Shown: positions 9,349 to 19,110, counted from the first letter of the stretch. The stretch is DNA of 51,748 nucleotides from an uncultured Oleispira sp. (GCA_913019965.1 CAJVZR010000027.1:1-51748), one strand, 5' to 3'. Made by a program: numbers and translations. The notes: generated from the sequence alone by a model not told the origin.

Positions 9349-9381
9349 AAGGCGCTTTCCGTAAGGTAAGCGCCTTTTTTT
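9349..9381 (+). terminator. Rho-independent terminator after the peroxidase gene
   Basis: AAGGCGCTT (9349-9357) pairs with AAGCGCCTT (9368-9376), and the T-tract runs to 9381. Confidence 0.9.
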
Positions 9382-9463
9382 ATGCCTACTATCCACTTGC
9401 TGTTATACTGAAGTCATTAGACACCTTTCCCCCCTATATTTCCTCTATATCGAGACTTCAGCT

Positions 9464-10792
9464 ATGTCATTTTCCAAGCTTGGATTAAGCGACCCTATTA
9501 TTAAAGCGGTCAAAGACTTGGGTTATACCAAGCCGACAGCCATTCAGAAACAGGCCATTCCCGCTGTCTTATTGGGTAAAAACATCCTAGGTACGTCTCA
9601 GACGGGGACGGGTAAGACAGCTAGCTTCGTATTACCGCTATTAGAAAAACTAATTAAAGTGACCAAAAGGGGTAAGACTCCTACTACGCGGGGTAAGCGT
9701 ATTCGCTCCTTAATCCTGACGCCAACACGTGAGTTAGCGGTGCAGATTGAAGCGAGTGTGGCTCAATACAGTAAGTACGTTGATTTAAGCTCTATGGCGC
9801 TTTATGGCGGCGTGGATATGGAAGAACAAAAAGAACGTTTGGTCGACGGTGTTGATATTTTAGTGGCGACACCGGGTCGTTTGTTAGACCTGTTGCATCA
9901 ACGTGCCTTGTATTTTGATGAAGTTGAAATGCTGATTTTAGATGAAGCTGATCGCATGTTAGATATGGGCTTTATCGACGACATAAGCAAGATTATTGAA
10001 CGTTTGCCGTTAGAGCGCCAAAATTTATTATTCTCGGCGACGATCAACGAAGATGTGCGTAAGTTAGCCGATAGCTTTTCCGGTGATGGTTTCTCGGGTA
10101 TTGGCTTTGAAAACAAAGAGTTTTACGACGATTTAGAAGATATTAATGTTTCTCCTTCCTCAACTTCTGCCGATACCATTAATCAGTGGTTAGTGACTGT
10201 GGATAAAGATACTAAGTCGGCCTTACTCAGTCATCTGATTTTAGATCAAAAGTGGGACCAAGCGTTGATCTTTATCGAGAAAAAACACGGTGCAGCCAAG
10301 CTGGTTAGCCAGTTAGAGAAGCGTGGCATTAAAGCCGATTGTATTCATGGTGATCGCAGCCAAGCGATGCGTGAAAAAACCTTGGCAGCGTTTAAGTCTG
10401 GGGAGCTGAAGTATCTAGTCGCGACGGGTATTGCCGCTCGTGGTATTGATATTGGTGCTCTTACGCGGGTTGTAAACTACGACCTACCGTTTAAACCAGA
10501 AGAATACATACACCGTATTGGTCGTACTGGCCGCGCGGGAGCTTTAGGTGAAGCCATCTCGTTTGTGGCCATGGGGGATTTTAAAAACCTGTGTGCCATC
10601 GAAAGTCGTTTAAAGCATATTATTGATCGTAAAGAGATTGATGGTTTTCCTGTTCGTAAGACAGTGCCAGTATCGATTTTAAACTACGTGCCTAAACATC
10701 AAAGAGCAGGTCATACTGGCTCTGATAATAGCTCGCCTTATTATGGTAAGAATAAGGGTAAAAAAGGTACGACTAAACCTTCAGCTAAATAG
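9464..10792 (+). CDS. rhlE: DEAD-box ATP-dependent RNA helicase, RhlE-like
   Basis: All DEAD-box motifs are present in order: Q motif (GYTKPTAIQKQAIP), motif I SQTGTGKT, PTRELA, TPGR, motif II DEAD (LILDEADRMLDMGF), SAT, then in the second RecA domain ARGIDI and HRIGRTGR. At 442 residues with only a short basic tail it fits RhlE-type helicases, which remodel RNA in ribosome assembly or mRNA turnover. A non-conserved, acidic insert lies around residues 208-232, between the two RecA domains. No obvious Shine-Dalgarno sequence precedes the ATG. The next gene begins 35 bp downstream and may be co-transcribed. Confidence 0.88.
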   Translation: MSFSKLGLSDPIIKAVKDLGYTKPTAIQKQAIPAVLLGKNILGTSQTGTGKTASFVLPLLEKLIKVTKRGKTPTTRGKRIRSLILTPTRELAVQIEASVAQYSKYVDLSSMALYGGVDMEEQKERLVDGVDILVATPGRLLDLLHQRALYFDEVEMLILDEADRMLDMGFIDDISKIIERLPLERQNLLFSATINEDVRKLADSFSGDGFSGIGFENKEFYDDLEDINVSPSSTSADTINQWLVTVDKDTKSALLSHLILDQKWDQALIFIEKKHGAAKLVSQLEKRGIKADCIHGDRSQAMREKTLAAFKSGELKYLVATGIAARGIDIGALTRVVNYDLPFKPEEYIHRIGRTGRAGALGEAISFVAMGDFKNLCAIESRLKHIIDRKEIDGFPVRKTVPVSILNYVPKHQRAGHTGSDNSSPYYGKNKGKKGTTKPSAK

Positions 10793-10827
10793 CCTTTAGG
10801 GTAAGTCTAAAAAGTGATGGTGCTCTA

Positions 10828-11361
10828 GTGGCTGATAAATTAAAAGATCTATTAGCGAATGATGGTATAAGAATGGAAATTCTTGAGATCGTTCGCGCCA
10901 TCGCATTACCTGATTGTTATATTGCTGCAGGCTGTATTCGAAACCTAGTATGGGACACATTACACGGTATCAAAACGCCGTTAAATGATATTGATGTGGT
11001 CTACTTTGACCCGTTAGAAGAAGACAACCAGCAAGCAAAAAAAATATCAGCACAGCTAAATAAACAATATCCTCATTTGAATTGGCAAGTAAAAAACCAA
11101 GCCTTTATGCATTTGCGTAATGGTGACTCCCCTTACAAAAATACCTTAGATGCGATGAGCTATTGGCCAGAGCAAGAAACCGCTGTCGCGGCGGCTTTAT
11201 TGGACGATGGCTCAATTCGTATTATTAACAGCTTTGCTCTCGATAGCTTGTATGCCGGTAAAATAACCCATAATAAAAAACGCTTAAGAACGGTATTTAT
11301 ACACCGTATAGAAGCCAAAAACTGGCTAGGTGTCTGGCCTAAGCTACAAGTGGTTGGCTGA
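10828..11361 (+). CDS. Nucleotidyltransferase-like protein (COG3575, NTP_transf_6/DUF925)
   Basis: A 177-residue protein with the features of the DUF925 nucleotidyltransferase-like family: AAGCIRNLVWD near the start, then the acidic NDIDVVYFD segment that would coordinate metal, WQVKNQAFMHLRN, DAMSYWPEQETAVA, and the C-terminal KNWLGVWPKLQVV. The GS-type nucleotidyltransferase motif is relaxed, as is usual in the family, and activity is unproven. The start is GTG 10828; the nearest upstream ATG is out of frame and meets a stop. The cellular role is unknown. Confidence 0.85.
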   Translation: MADKLKDLLANDGIRMEILEIVRAIALPDCYIAAGCIRNLVWDTLHGIKTPLNDIDVVYFDPLEEDNQQAKKISAQLNKQYPHLNWQVKNQAFMHLRNGDSPYKNTLDAMSYWPEQETAVAAALLDDGSIRIINSFALDSLYAGKITHNKKRLRTVFIHRIEAKNWLGVWPKLQVVG

Positions 11362-11416
11362 AGTAATTCTCTAAGAGTGTATACTGAGTAGTATTTCATC
11401 ATATCAAGGCCACCAA

Positions 11417-12976
11417 ATGTCGTCACAATATTCTACCGAACACGAACTGGGTGATAATAATGTTCAGGTTGTGGGCTTAGATATCCATAATCCTGTCTTT
11501 ATTATTAGTGTCTTACTTATTCTTGTATTTGTTATCGTTACCTTAATTGCGCCAGCGGAAACTAAGGTGATTCTAGAAGGGGCTAAGAACTGGTCAATCG
11601 ATAATTTTGATTGGTTATTTATGAGCGCGAGTAATTGGTTTGTTATTTTCTGCGTCGCTATTTTGCTATTACCTGTAGGGCGTATGCGCCTTGGAGGTGA
11701 TGATGCTAAGCCCGACTTTAACCGCATGTCATGGTTTGCGATGCTGTTTGCTGCGGGCATGGGTATTGGCCTGATGTTTTGGGCTGTCGCAGAACCAATA
11801 GCTTATTATACTGACTGGTGGGGAACTCCCCTTAACGTCGCCCCTGGTGATGCCGACGCTGCTAAAGCGGCCATGGCTGCAACATTATTCCATTGGGGTT
11901 TTCATCCTTGGGCCATTTACGGAGTAGTTGGTTTAGCATTGGCCTATTTCACTTTTAATAAGGGGCTTCCGCTGACTATTCGTTCGGCCTTTTATCCTTT
12001 ATTAGGTGAGCGTGTATGGGGCCGCACTGGGGATTTAATTGATGTTTTAGCCGTGCTTGCTACGATATTTGGCTTAGCAACATCGTTAGGGTTAGGTGCG
12101 CAACAGGCCTCAAGCGGTTTGAATTTTGTGTTTGGTATTGCTGATAACTTAACTACTCAATTATGTGTCATAGTCGGTGTTACCGGTATCGCGGTGATAT
12201 CAGTGGTTCGTGGCTTATCTAATGGTGTGCGTATTCTTTCCAATATCAATATGCTGTTAGCGGTTTGTTTGCTTGTTTTTGTATTTATTGCAGGCCCTAC
12301 GTTAGTCATTTTAAGTACTATGGGCTCTACTGCGTTAGGTTATATCGAAAACATATTACCGTTGAGTAACTGGGTTGGTCGTGAAGATGAGAAATTTTTT
12401 CATGGCTGGACGGTATTCTATTGGGCTTGGTGGGTTTCTTGGTCTCCTTTTGTCGGTATGTTCATCGCCCGTATATCCCGAGGCCGAACCTTGCGCGAGT
12501 TTATGGCTTCCGTCTTGATTGTGCCGGTATTGGTTACTCTTGTTTGGATGTCGGTATTTGGTGGCACTGGATTAGAACAAGCACAAAATGGTATTGGTGA
12601 ATTAGCGAATGGTCTTTCTAGTGTGAGTTTAGCCATGTTTCAAATGCTAGATAATTTACCACTGACTGAAATTGCATCGGTATTGGCCATTTTATTGGTA
12701 TTGATTTTCTTTGTTACTTCTTCTGACTCAGGTTCATTGGTTATCGATAGCATTACTTCCGGTGGTAAGCTAGATGCACCTGTACCGCAGCGAATTCTTT
12801 GGGCAGTATTAGAAGGTTCGATTGCCGCCGCGTTATTGTATGGTGGTGGTAATGAAGCTTTGAAAGCCTTACAGGCTGGTGCTATTGCAACAGGGTTACC
12901 TTTCACAGTGATTTTGATATTAATGAGTATCAGCTTAGCGAAGGCATTGGCCAAAGATTATCAATATCGGAAATAA
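11417..12976 (+). CDS. BCCT-family betaine/carnitine/choline transporter
   Basis: A 519-residue inner-membrane protein with about 12 helices. The BCCT signature is clear: GMGIGLMFWAVAEP, then HPWAIYG in the scaffold and FYWAWWVSWSPFVGMFIARISRGR, containing the Trp-rich substrate box. It imports glycine betaine, choline or related quaternary amines with Na+ or H+, which fits osmoprotection in seawater. The C-terminal tail is short (SLAKALAKDYQYRK), so the long osmosensing tail seen in BetP or BetT is absent. It is followed by a convergent glycan operon only 23 bp away. Confidence 0.93.
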   Translation: MSSQYSTEHELGDNNVQVVGLDIHNPVFIISVLLILVFVIVTLIAPAETKVILEGAKNWSIDNFDWLFMSASNWFVIFCVAILLLPVGRMRLGGDDAKPDFNRMSWFAMLFAAGMGIGLMFWAVAEPIAYYTDWWGTPLNVAPGDADAAKAAMAATLFHWGFHPWAIYGVVGLALAYFTFNKGLPLTIRSAFYPLLGERVWGRTGDLIDVLAVLATIFGLATSLGLGAQQASSGLNFVFGIADNLTTQLCVIVGVTGIAVISVVRGLSNGVRILSNINMLLAVCLLVFVFIAGPTLVILSTMGSTALGYIENILPLSNWVGREDEKFFHGWTVFYWAWWVSWSPFVGMFIARISRGRTLREFMASVLIVPVLVTLVWMSVFGGTGLEQAQNGIGELANGLSSVSLAMFQMLDNLPLTEIASVLAILLVLIFFVTSSDSGSLVIDSITSGGKLDAPVPQRILWAVLEGSIAAALLYGGGNEALKALQAGAIATGLPFTVILILMSISLAKALAKDYQYRK

Positions 12977-12999
12977 GGTAACCTCAAAAATTTTGTGCG

Positions 13000-13740
13000 C
13001 TAGCGTAAAAGCTGAACAGGAAAAGTACTGATCTCATTATTGATGGACTGTTTCATCAGTCGGTGCTTTTCTTGCAATAATTCTGAAAAGTTATCAAAAT
13101 TATTTAGTCCTTCCTGTGTCCAGGAGTAGGGATGGGTAAGCAGTTGTATTTTCTTATCGGTATTCGTTAATGGGTGTCCATGCTGCCAAATATGCCTAGA
13201 ATCCGTGTAATACTTTACCGGTAAATTTTCTGGGCAGGACTCAAAATAATTAAAATAAATATCACTATAGCAATTAATTAAACCTTCTATTTGGTGGTAT
13301 TGTTTGAGGGCGCTGGCTGTAGGTCTGTGATATGAAAATCTATCAGTTTTAATTCCCGTTAGTTTTTGAAAGAGTTCTACTTCTTGTAAAATGTAATCGA
13401 TTAATTGAGATTCATCTTCTAGTAGCCCAAAATGCAGATGCAAACCTACAGAATGACCTAAGGCGAGTATGTCATGCATCTTACCAATGTTAATATCAGA
13501 ACATATGTTGTAGCAGTTATTTCGCAATTGAAATAGATAGCTGCTGGTTAGATTTAATTGATGCTTCTCAAATATTGCTAGGTCATGGGCTCTTTCCACA
13601 GAAAATTCAACATCATGGCGAATGACGCAGAACTCATTGGTATCTTGATTCACCTTACTATAATCAAGAATAGTGCTAGTGGCCTGTAGGTGGTGAATGA
13701 TTTGTTCATATTCTGAATAGGAAAATGGAGAGGGCATCAA
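13000..13740 (-). CDS. NodB-like polysaccharide deacetylase-family protein
   Basis: A 246-residue protein whose RHDVEF (Asp43) and GLHLHFG segments match the metal-binding Asp and His-His of NodB-type carbohydrate deacetylases. A later FSYHRPTASAL segment fits the family's substrate-side motif. It lacks a signal peptide, so it would act in the cytoplasm on a lipid-linked or nucleotide-linked sugar. It is the last gene of a five-gene operon; its start overlaps the upstream stop by 4 bp (ATGA-type coupling). The context suggests N-deacetylation of a surface-glycan precursor. The substrate is unknown. Confidence 0.72.
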   Translation of the reverse strand: MMPSPFSYSEYEQIIHHLQATSTILDYSKVNQDTNEFCVIRHDVEFSVERAHDLAIFEKHQLNLTSSYLFQLRNNCYNICSDINIGKMHDILALGHSVGLHLHFGLLEDESQLIDYILQEVELFQKLTGIKTDRFSYHRPTASALKQYHQIEGLINCYSDIYFNYFESCPENLPVKYYTDSRHIWQHGHPLTNTDKKIQLLTHPYSWTQEGLNNFDNFSELLQEKHRLMKQSINNEISTFPVQLLR

Positions 13741-14798
13741 CTCTTATCCTTAATTCGTAAAAAGATAAATTTAATTTTGTGTAATACACTTAAAGTATAG
13801 CTATAGAAATTAGGATAGAAGAAATAGCTTGTTTTAAGTTCTATTTTATCTGGCCAGAGTGTATTTATAAGTCGATTATTTTGTTGAGTGCAGGAATCTA
13901 TATATCTAAAATTGCTATCAGTTAAGTCTTTAAGAATTTCAATTTCTAGTAACTTACCTGGAGCCAATTTTTTATATGCCTCGTTATAAGTGGTTTTGAC
14001 CTCATAATATATTTGGTTGGACTTAAAGCGAATGCACGCAGCTATGCATTGATCATCAAGGCGTAATTCTTGAATTTGAATAGCTTGATGTAGATTTTGG
14101 CTCTTTATTATGTCCTGATAATAACTTCTAGTTGTATGCTTATAGTCAATGGATCCTCCATCTCGCCCTTTCCAGCCTTGATGTTCTAGCTCGCAGTAAT
14201 TGTTTAGGCCTTCTTGTAGATTATCTTGCTGTATTAAATTTAAATTACCTTCATTGATGATTTTTCGTTTTGTTCGCTTTATTTCACGCTTGAACTTCCC
14301 CGATAGTGCTTCTAAGTGGGCTATGATATGGTTTTTATTGAGTACCGCGGCTCGTGTTGTACTCACTGAGTGAATATTGCGGCTTGAAATAAATAAATCA
14401 GTAGAGTGTAAGCTGATGATGGTAAATTGAGTATTTAGTCTCTGGCCAATCTGACATAGCAAGAAATTTAAATCGATGGCTTCTTTTAATAAAGGATCTG
14501 ATAAATAGCAATGATCATGTTGCCAAAGCGTCAGGTATTTTATTGTGTATTTGAAAATACCTATATGAATGGGAAAGAGCCCAATAAGTACAGCGTTTTT
14601 ATGAATGGTAATGACAAAAACTTTGAGTTCTTTTTCTAAGTGGTTAAGTGCAGGTAGTAGATTCCAGCGTTCATAAAATGGATTAGTAAAGATTGAGGAT
14701 CGGCTCAAGTCATCCCAATCCTGTTGTGAAATGTTAGATGCAGATTCTCTTGGATGGATCTTAATATGGTAATTAGCTAGATCTATTGACGTTAGCAT
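13737..14798 (-). CDS. FemAB/GNAT-like protein (BioF2-like acetyltransferase domain)
   Basis: 353 residues of the GNAT_6/CelD-FemAB type. A central REIKRTKRKIINEG basic helix precedes the segment that ends in GWKGRDGGS, the usual order in this family. Then come IAACIRFKSNQIYYEVKTTYNEAYKKLAPG and IDSCTQQNNRLI. The segment around APGKLLE is the probable acyl-donor pocket. Members transfer acyl or aminoacyl groups to cell-wall or exopolysaccharide precursors. Its 5' end overlaps the upstream paralogue by 26 bp and its 3' end overlaps the deacetylase, so translation is likely coupled. The exact donor and acceptor are unknown. Confidence 0.72.
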   Translation of the reverse strand: MLTSIDLANYHIKIHPRESASNISQQDWDDLSRSSIFTNPFYERWNLLPALNHLEKELKVFVITIHKNAVLIGLFPIHIGIFKYTIKYLTLWQHDHCYLSDPLLKEAIDLNFLLCQIGQRLNTQFTIISLHSTDLFISSRNIHSVSTTRAAVLNKNHIIAHLEALSGKFKREIKRTKRKIINEGNLNLIQQDNLQEGLNNYCELEHQGWKGRDGGSIDYKHTTRSYYQDIIKSQNLHQAIQIQELRLDDQCIAACIRFKSNQIYYEVKTTYNEAYKKLAPGKLLEIEILKDLTDSNFRYIDSCTQQNNRLINTLWPDKIELKTSYFFYPNFYSYTLSVLHKIKFIFLRIKDKS

Positions 14799-15894
14799 TA
14801 TAAAAGTTCAAAACTGAACGAATAGGAAGTTTTAAGATTTTCTTGAAGGCTCGAAAGATAAATAGAATGGCATTATTAAAGCTTCTGTTATAAATATCGA
14901 CTTGGTAGGTATCCACAGTACTCTCTGACCAAGCATTTAAATAACCTGAATATCCACAAAGGAAGTCACCCTTTGAGTATTTTTTATCCATGAAGTGTTT
15001 AATGAATAAGCATGTGCTGACCATGCCAGGAGAATATTTTTGATATTCTTGATCATAGCAGCCATGGCTAAAATACACCTTGTCATCTAGGCTGTAAGCG
15101 ATTTCTGCTGAGATTACTTGTTCTTTTATATATAAAAAACCAAAGTGTAGTTGGTGCTTTAGAGCGAGCTCTTGATAGTAATTTTTATAGAAGCTAGCAG
15201 TCTCAGTATCTTTATTGATCCCCACTCTTCCTTTTTTCCAACTTTTATTTTCAAGAATCATATAAATTTCAAGTGATTCTTGCCATGGGAGTTCATTGAT
15301 CTTGAAAGATAAGTCTTCTTTATAGTCAGTTTGTATTTTGTGTACTTTTTTACGCATTTTTTTATGCGAATTCCAAAATTCTGACCAAGGCTTGTTTAGT
15401 CTTATTTCAGGCCCAGCCTTATCTTGATTTATACGGTACATATAGTTTGATTCTGAGCACAACTCTCGGTTAATGTCTTTATCTCTTGCTGAAGACCTGA
15501 CTTCCATTAGTGATAAAATATCCCAATTTCTTTTAGCATCATTTAAGTATTCGTATAGATATTCCCATGCCAAAAACTCATGGCCTTTTTTTATAATGGG
15601 GCAGGGTTTATCAATCTCATCTTGTGCAATATATTCCATAATACGAAAGGTGAATATATAGCGTTTCTCAAAATATATTTGAAATGGAAAAATAGCGATA
15701 GTATCTTCATTGTTTGATATTACGACAATATGATTTTTCAAAGTCGAATCTTTGAATTCACAGAGCGAGTGATAGGTGAACTCAAAGCTGTTATATATAC
15801 TTTTACATTCACAATCGTTATGCAATGTTTGCCATTGATCTTTAAATGCAAGTATTTGTTGTTTTGATTCTAAAATTGAGCAGTTATGATTCAT
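14773..15894 (-). CDS. Second FemAB/GNAT-like protein (CelD family)
   Basis: 373 residues with the same domain type as its downstream neighbour but clearly divergent in sequence. The conserved blocks are KKMRKKVHKIQTDYKE, NKSWKKGRVG, SAEIAYSLDDKVYFSHGCYD, QKYSPGMVSTC and the C-terminal GYSGYLNAWSEST. The first 150 residues form the N-terminal half seen in FemAB-like double-GNAT proteins. It overlaps the ABC transporter stop by 4 bp and the next GNAT gene by 26 bp. Two unlike copies side by side suggest two successive or different modifications of one glycan. Confidence 0.72.
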   Translation of the reverse strand: MNHNCSILESKQQILAFKDQWQTLHNDCECKSIYNSFEFTYHSLCEFKDSTLKNHIVVISNNEDTIAIFPFQIYFEKRYIFTFRIMEYIAQDEIDKPCPIIKKGHEFLAWEYLYEYLNDAKRNWDILSLMEVRSSARDKDINRELCSESNYMYRINQDKAGPEIRLNKPWSEFWNSHKKMRKKVHKIQTDYKEDLSFKINELPWQESLEIYMILENKSWKKGRVGINKDTETASFYKNYYQELALKHQLHFGFLYIKEQVISAEIAYSLDDKVYFSHGCYDQEYQKYSPGMVSTCLFIKHFMDKKYSKGDFLCGYSGYLNAWSESTVDTYQVDIYNRSFNNAILFIFRAFKKILKLPIRSVLNFYNANVNRSS

Positions 15895-17651
15895 GCTGAC
15901 CTCTCAATATTAGATAGTGAAACCCCAGATTCTGCTAGTGTTATTACTCTGTCTGCGACTGAGGTGACACTTGCTTTATGAGTAACAAAGATGATGCTTA
16001 TATTCTTTAATTTTGATAAAGCGCTGAGTATGTTCTTCTCGGTCGCATTATCTAACTCATTGGTCGCTTCGTCTAAGATAAGAACTTGAGGCCGATGATA
16101 TAAGCTTCTTGCTATAGCTATTCTTTGTTTCTCCCCACCACTTAATGATAAACCACCGTTTCCAATTATTGTATCTAGGTGGTTTTCTAGTTGATCAATG
16201 TACTGATCAATACATGCAAGCTTGGCAACGGCCATAGCTTGCTCTCTGTCTACTTCGGACTTTGTTAAGCCAAAGCCTATATTATCAAGAATAGAACCTT
16301 CGATAAGCTGGGTATGTTGCGGTACATAGCCAATATTGTCTTGCCAATTTCGTCTATTAGTATCGTTTAATTCATAATTGTCTATATAAATTGATCCTGA
16401 GCTGGCTGGGATTAGACCGAGTATCAAATCTAATAAAGTTGATTTACCTATGCCCGATCGTCCTGAGATACAGGTAAACTGATTAGCTTTAATTTGAAAG
16501 TTTAGCTGCTTAAAAACAGGATTGTTAGCGCCATCATACGTGAAACTTATATGTTTTAATTGAATGTTATTCTCTAAGTATAATTTCTTGTCATCCTTTT
16601 TATTACTACAACGACTTAATGTATTTTGATTGGATTGATTAAATTCTGATAACAGATTTTCTAGTACTGGGCTGGAATAAACAATCTCTTCAAACTCATC
16701 AAATATTGATTTAAGTATTGGGATGAAGCGATAAGCGGCAAAAGCAAATATCGAAATCGTCGTAATTGCTTGCATTGAATTTGATAGTATAAGAGAAACG
16801 TAAGTGGACATGCTAAGAACAACTGCAAAGGCAATTAATTCAATCAATTGAACGGGCAAGAACTTTAATACATGGTAGCGAGTCGAGTTTTTGTAGAGGG
16901 TATCGTTGGGAGTAGAAAATTTATCAATGAAATGTGATTTTTTACCTGAAATTTGAATTTCCCGATATAAGTCCAATGCCTGGCGTAAGTTGGAGTATAC
17001 CGATGTTTCCATCTTGTCGAACTCATTGCCGAGGGTATTAATCCTGTCTGATAACAGTTTAAATACTAAAAAATAGGCGGTAATTAATACTGTTACGGTT
17101 ATTAGACTTACCCAAATATTGATGTACACGAGCAATGAAAATATCACTAGTAAGGTAATAATATCTGTAATGAGAGATATTACGGATAACTGAGTACCAA
17201 TAATAACCCGATCAACTTCAGAGTTAATTTTCTTACTGATATCTGATATTTTATGATTGTAAAAAATTTGAGTCGGTTTACTTAAGTAGATTTTTAACAG
17301 TTGATTCGATAATTTACTGCCGATGCGGTTAAAAAAATCCAAACTCGCCCAATAATCAATCACTATAATAGTATTGCTTATTAATAGAGATATAAAGGTT
17401 ATTGAGGCAAATAGAATCAGCAATGACTGATGACTCTCTATCGCGAGAGTTTCTTTGAGTAATAATATGTAGCTATTACTCTCAGCTAAGCTGGGATCGG
17501 CGATTAATGCAATGAAGGGCATGATGGAGATCAGCCCCAATGTTTGTATCAGGCTATTAATAATGGATGCCAGGATAAGAAGGTAGACACCAACCATTTC
17601 TTTTTTATTCAATATTGAAAAGGATTTAAGTGTCAGAGAAAATATATCCAT
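15891..17651 (-). CDS. ABC transporter, fused permease-ATPase (PglK/MsbA-like flippase)
   Basis: 586 residues with six predicted membrane helices in the first 320, then one nucleotide-binding domain: Walker A GRSGIGKST (397-405), signature LSGGEKQR (503-510), Walker B VLILDEATNELD (523-534) and a switch His in FVTHKAS. The half-transporter architecture works as a homodimer. PglK and MsbA relatives flip lipid-linked oligosaccharide or lipid A. With WbqC, GNAT-like enzymes and a deacetylase in one operon, flipping of a lipid-linked sugar is the best inference. Start and upstream stop overlap by 1 bp. Confidence 0.88.
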   Translation of the reverse strand: MDIFSLTLKSFSILNKKEMVGVYLLILASIINSLIQTLGLISIMPFIALIADPSLAESNSYILLLKETLAIESHQSLLILFASITFISLLISNTIIVIDYWASLDFFNRIGSKLSNQLLKIYLSKPTQIFYNHKISDISKKINSEVDRVIIGTQLSVISLITDIITLLVIFSLLVYINIWVSLITVTVLITAYFLVFKLLSDRINTLGNEFDKMETSVYSNLRQALDLYREIQISGKKSHFIDKFSTPNDTLYKNSTRYHVLKFLPVQLIELIAFAVVLSMSTYVSLILSNSMQAITTISIFAFAAYRFIPILKSIFDEFEEIVYSSPVLENLLSEFNQSNQNTLSRCSNKKDDKKLYLENNIQLKHISFTYDGANNPVFKQLNFQIKANQFTCISGRSGIGKSTLLDLILGLIPASSGSIYIDNYELNDTNRRNWQDNIGYVPQHTQLIEGSILDNIGFGLTKSEVDREQAMAVAKLACIDQYIDQLENHLDTIIGNGGLSLSGGEKQRIAIARSLYHRPQVLILDEATNELDNATEKNILSALSKLKNISIIFVTHKASVTSVADRVITLAESGVSLSNIERSA

Positions 17652-18433
17652 TAATAATGTCTTTGATTTATTATTGGCTGGAAGTGATTAATCGCGGCTT
17701 CTGGATCAATAAAAAACCACTCTAAAGCAAAACATGCTGATGAAAAGGAAAAGTTAACTTTTTGATTGTAAGTTGGGTGAATGAAATCTTGATAGCTAAC
17801 ATTGATATTAGCCTCAGTAAATAGTGTGTCTTCCATATAAGACTTAGCGCCTTTTCCAGAAAGATAGTGGTCGGCCTTCACCTCTTTTAAAATAGATAGA
17901 ATCAAATCACTTTTTTGCCCACTCACATTTAGATCAGACGCATTAATGACGGGGGTTGTGATTTGATAGCTAGACAGTGTTAAATTCAATAAGTCGTGGT
18001 TTATGCTAACTAAGTTTAAGTGGTCTTTAGTGTATATGTCGTATAATTGGTCTTTTAATAACTTCCAGCCAGGAGTTTTACCATAACGGTGTTTGAGGGT
18101 CGTTAGGTGTTTTTTCAGAGCACTGTCATCGGCAAGAGATATATTTTTAATGGCGGTTTTATGTGTTTGTACGTGCTTGCACTTGACGGGTAAAGATAGA
18201 AGTTTGACGCCAGTTTTCGTTGAGTAACGAGTTCTATTTTGAAAGTAACGTTTCTTATATTGAACGTTGTCGAGCAGTACAAAGAGGTCACTTTTGGCGA
18301 TCTTATCGAGGAGCCCTAGCCAAATTAAATAATGAGGTTGGTGAATGCTAACTGTCTTCATACAAAAGTAATCTGTGGCATTTACATGTAAAAAAGTGTG
18401 GTGCATGATGCTTAATCTGTCCAGTAAACTCAT
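17651..18433 (-). CDS. WbqC-family protein
   Basis: WbqC proteins (PF08889) occur in O-antigen and other surface-glycan clusters, and their biochemistry is uncertain. Here the diagnostic start VSIHQPHYLIWLGLLDKI is followed by FVLLDNVQYKKRYFQNR, KLLSLPVKCK and a late YLSGKGAKSYM. The family core begins at Met25 (ATG 18361), giving 236 residues, the usual length. That ATG has no Shine-Dalgarno sequence, whereas ATG 18433 has AAGG at a proper distance, so I keep the longer start with reservation. It is the first gene of the glycan operon, with only 30 bp to the divergent AraC gene. Confidence 0.85.
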   Translation of the reverse strand: MSLLDRLSIMHHTFLHVNATDYFCMKTVSIHQPHYLIWLGLLDKIAKSDLFVLLDNVQYKKRYFQNRTRYSTKTGVKLLSLPVKCKHVQTHKTAIKNISLADDSALKKHLTTLKHRYGKTPGWKLLKDQLYDIYTKDHLNLVSINHDLLNLTLSSYQITTPVINASDLNVSGQKSDLILSILKEVKADHYLSGKGAKSYMEDTLFTEANINVSYQDFIHPTYNQKVNFSFSSACFALEWFFIDPEAAINHFQPIINQRHY

Positions 18434-18463
18434 CCTTATGCCTTAAACAGTGGTATTTTCTGA

Positions 18464-19108
18464 ATGACTATTCCTATATCAGCTAAGTGGTCTTCTAATT
18501 CAGTAACTTTCTCAACATTTGACTTGTTACCGGATGGTTGCCGGGACCTTATTCTTAAGCTACATAAAGGCCAAGCGCCCACCTGGCAGGTGTCTCCTTT
18601 GTTTAATCAAACTGAGACCTTGGACATACTGGCTGAAAGCCAGAGTTTTGGCTTCCGCTTCAAGCCTGGGGTGAGTATTGATGAAGCAGGGTTATTAGAC
18701 TTGATTTGCCGAGATAATCTCTATCTTGATGAAGTTGAAGATGTTATTGCAAACTTTGTTCATCTCGATATAGGGGTAGAGGAGGCACTGGCTTGCTTGG
18801 CCAGTAATGTATCCTCTGTCGCAATGGCAGCTTCTAGGTTAGGCATTAGCTCTAGAACTCTTCAAAGGTATTTAATCAGGCATACGGATAGATCTCCAAG
18901 CTATTGGTTGCGCCTCGGAAGAGTTAGAAAAGCCGCTAGGGCTCTGTTTGATTCAGTTCCTATCATAGAAGTTGCTGACCACTACGGGTATTCTGATCAA
19001 GCTGATATGTCTCGGGAGTTTAATCATTGGTTCAATAACAGCCCAGCTAAGCTGCGCTTGAACTCAGATTATACGGATCAATTAAATACTTCGGGCTATG
19101 CTCTTTAA
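18464..19108 (+). CDS. AraC-family transcriptional regulator
   Basis: A 214-residue regulator with a short N-terminal domain, whose start FDLLPDGCRDLILKL is typical of the DUF6597-type AraC group, and a C-terminal double HTH: SSVAMAASRLGISSRTLQRYLIRHTDRSP, then VPIIEVADHYGYSDQADMSREFNHWF. The second HTH is the conserved AraC signature. A stop codon lies directly before ATG 18464, so the start cannot be extended. It is divergent from the WbqC operon, but the downstream VOC gene ends against it, so it may control either. Confidence 0.87.
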   Translation: MTIPISAKWSSNSVTFSTFDLLPDGCRDLILKLHKGQAPTWQVSPLFNQTETLDILAESQSFGFRFKPGVSIDEAGLLDLICRDNLYLDEVEDVIANFVHLDIGVEEALACLASNVSSVAMAASRLGISSRTLQRYLIRHTDRSPSYWLRLGRVRKAARALFDSVPIIEVADHYGYSDQADMSREFNHWFNNSPAKLRLNSDYTDQLNTSGYAL

Positions 19109-19110
19109 AG

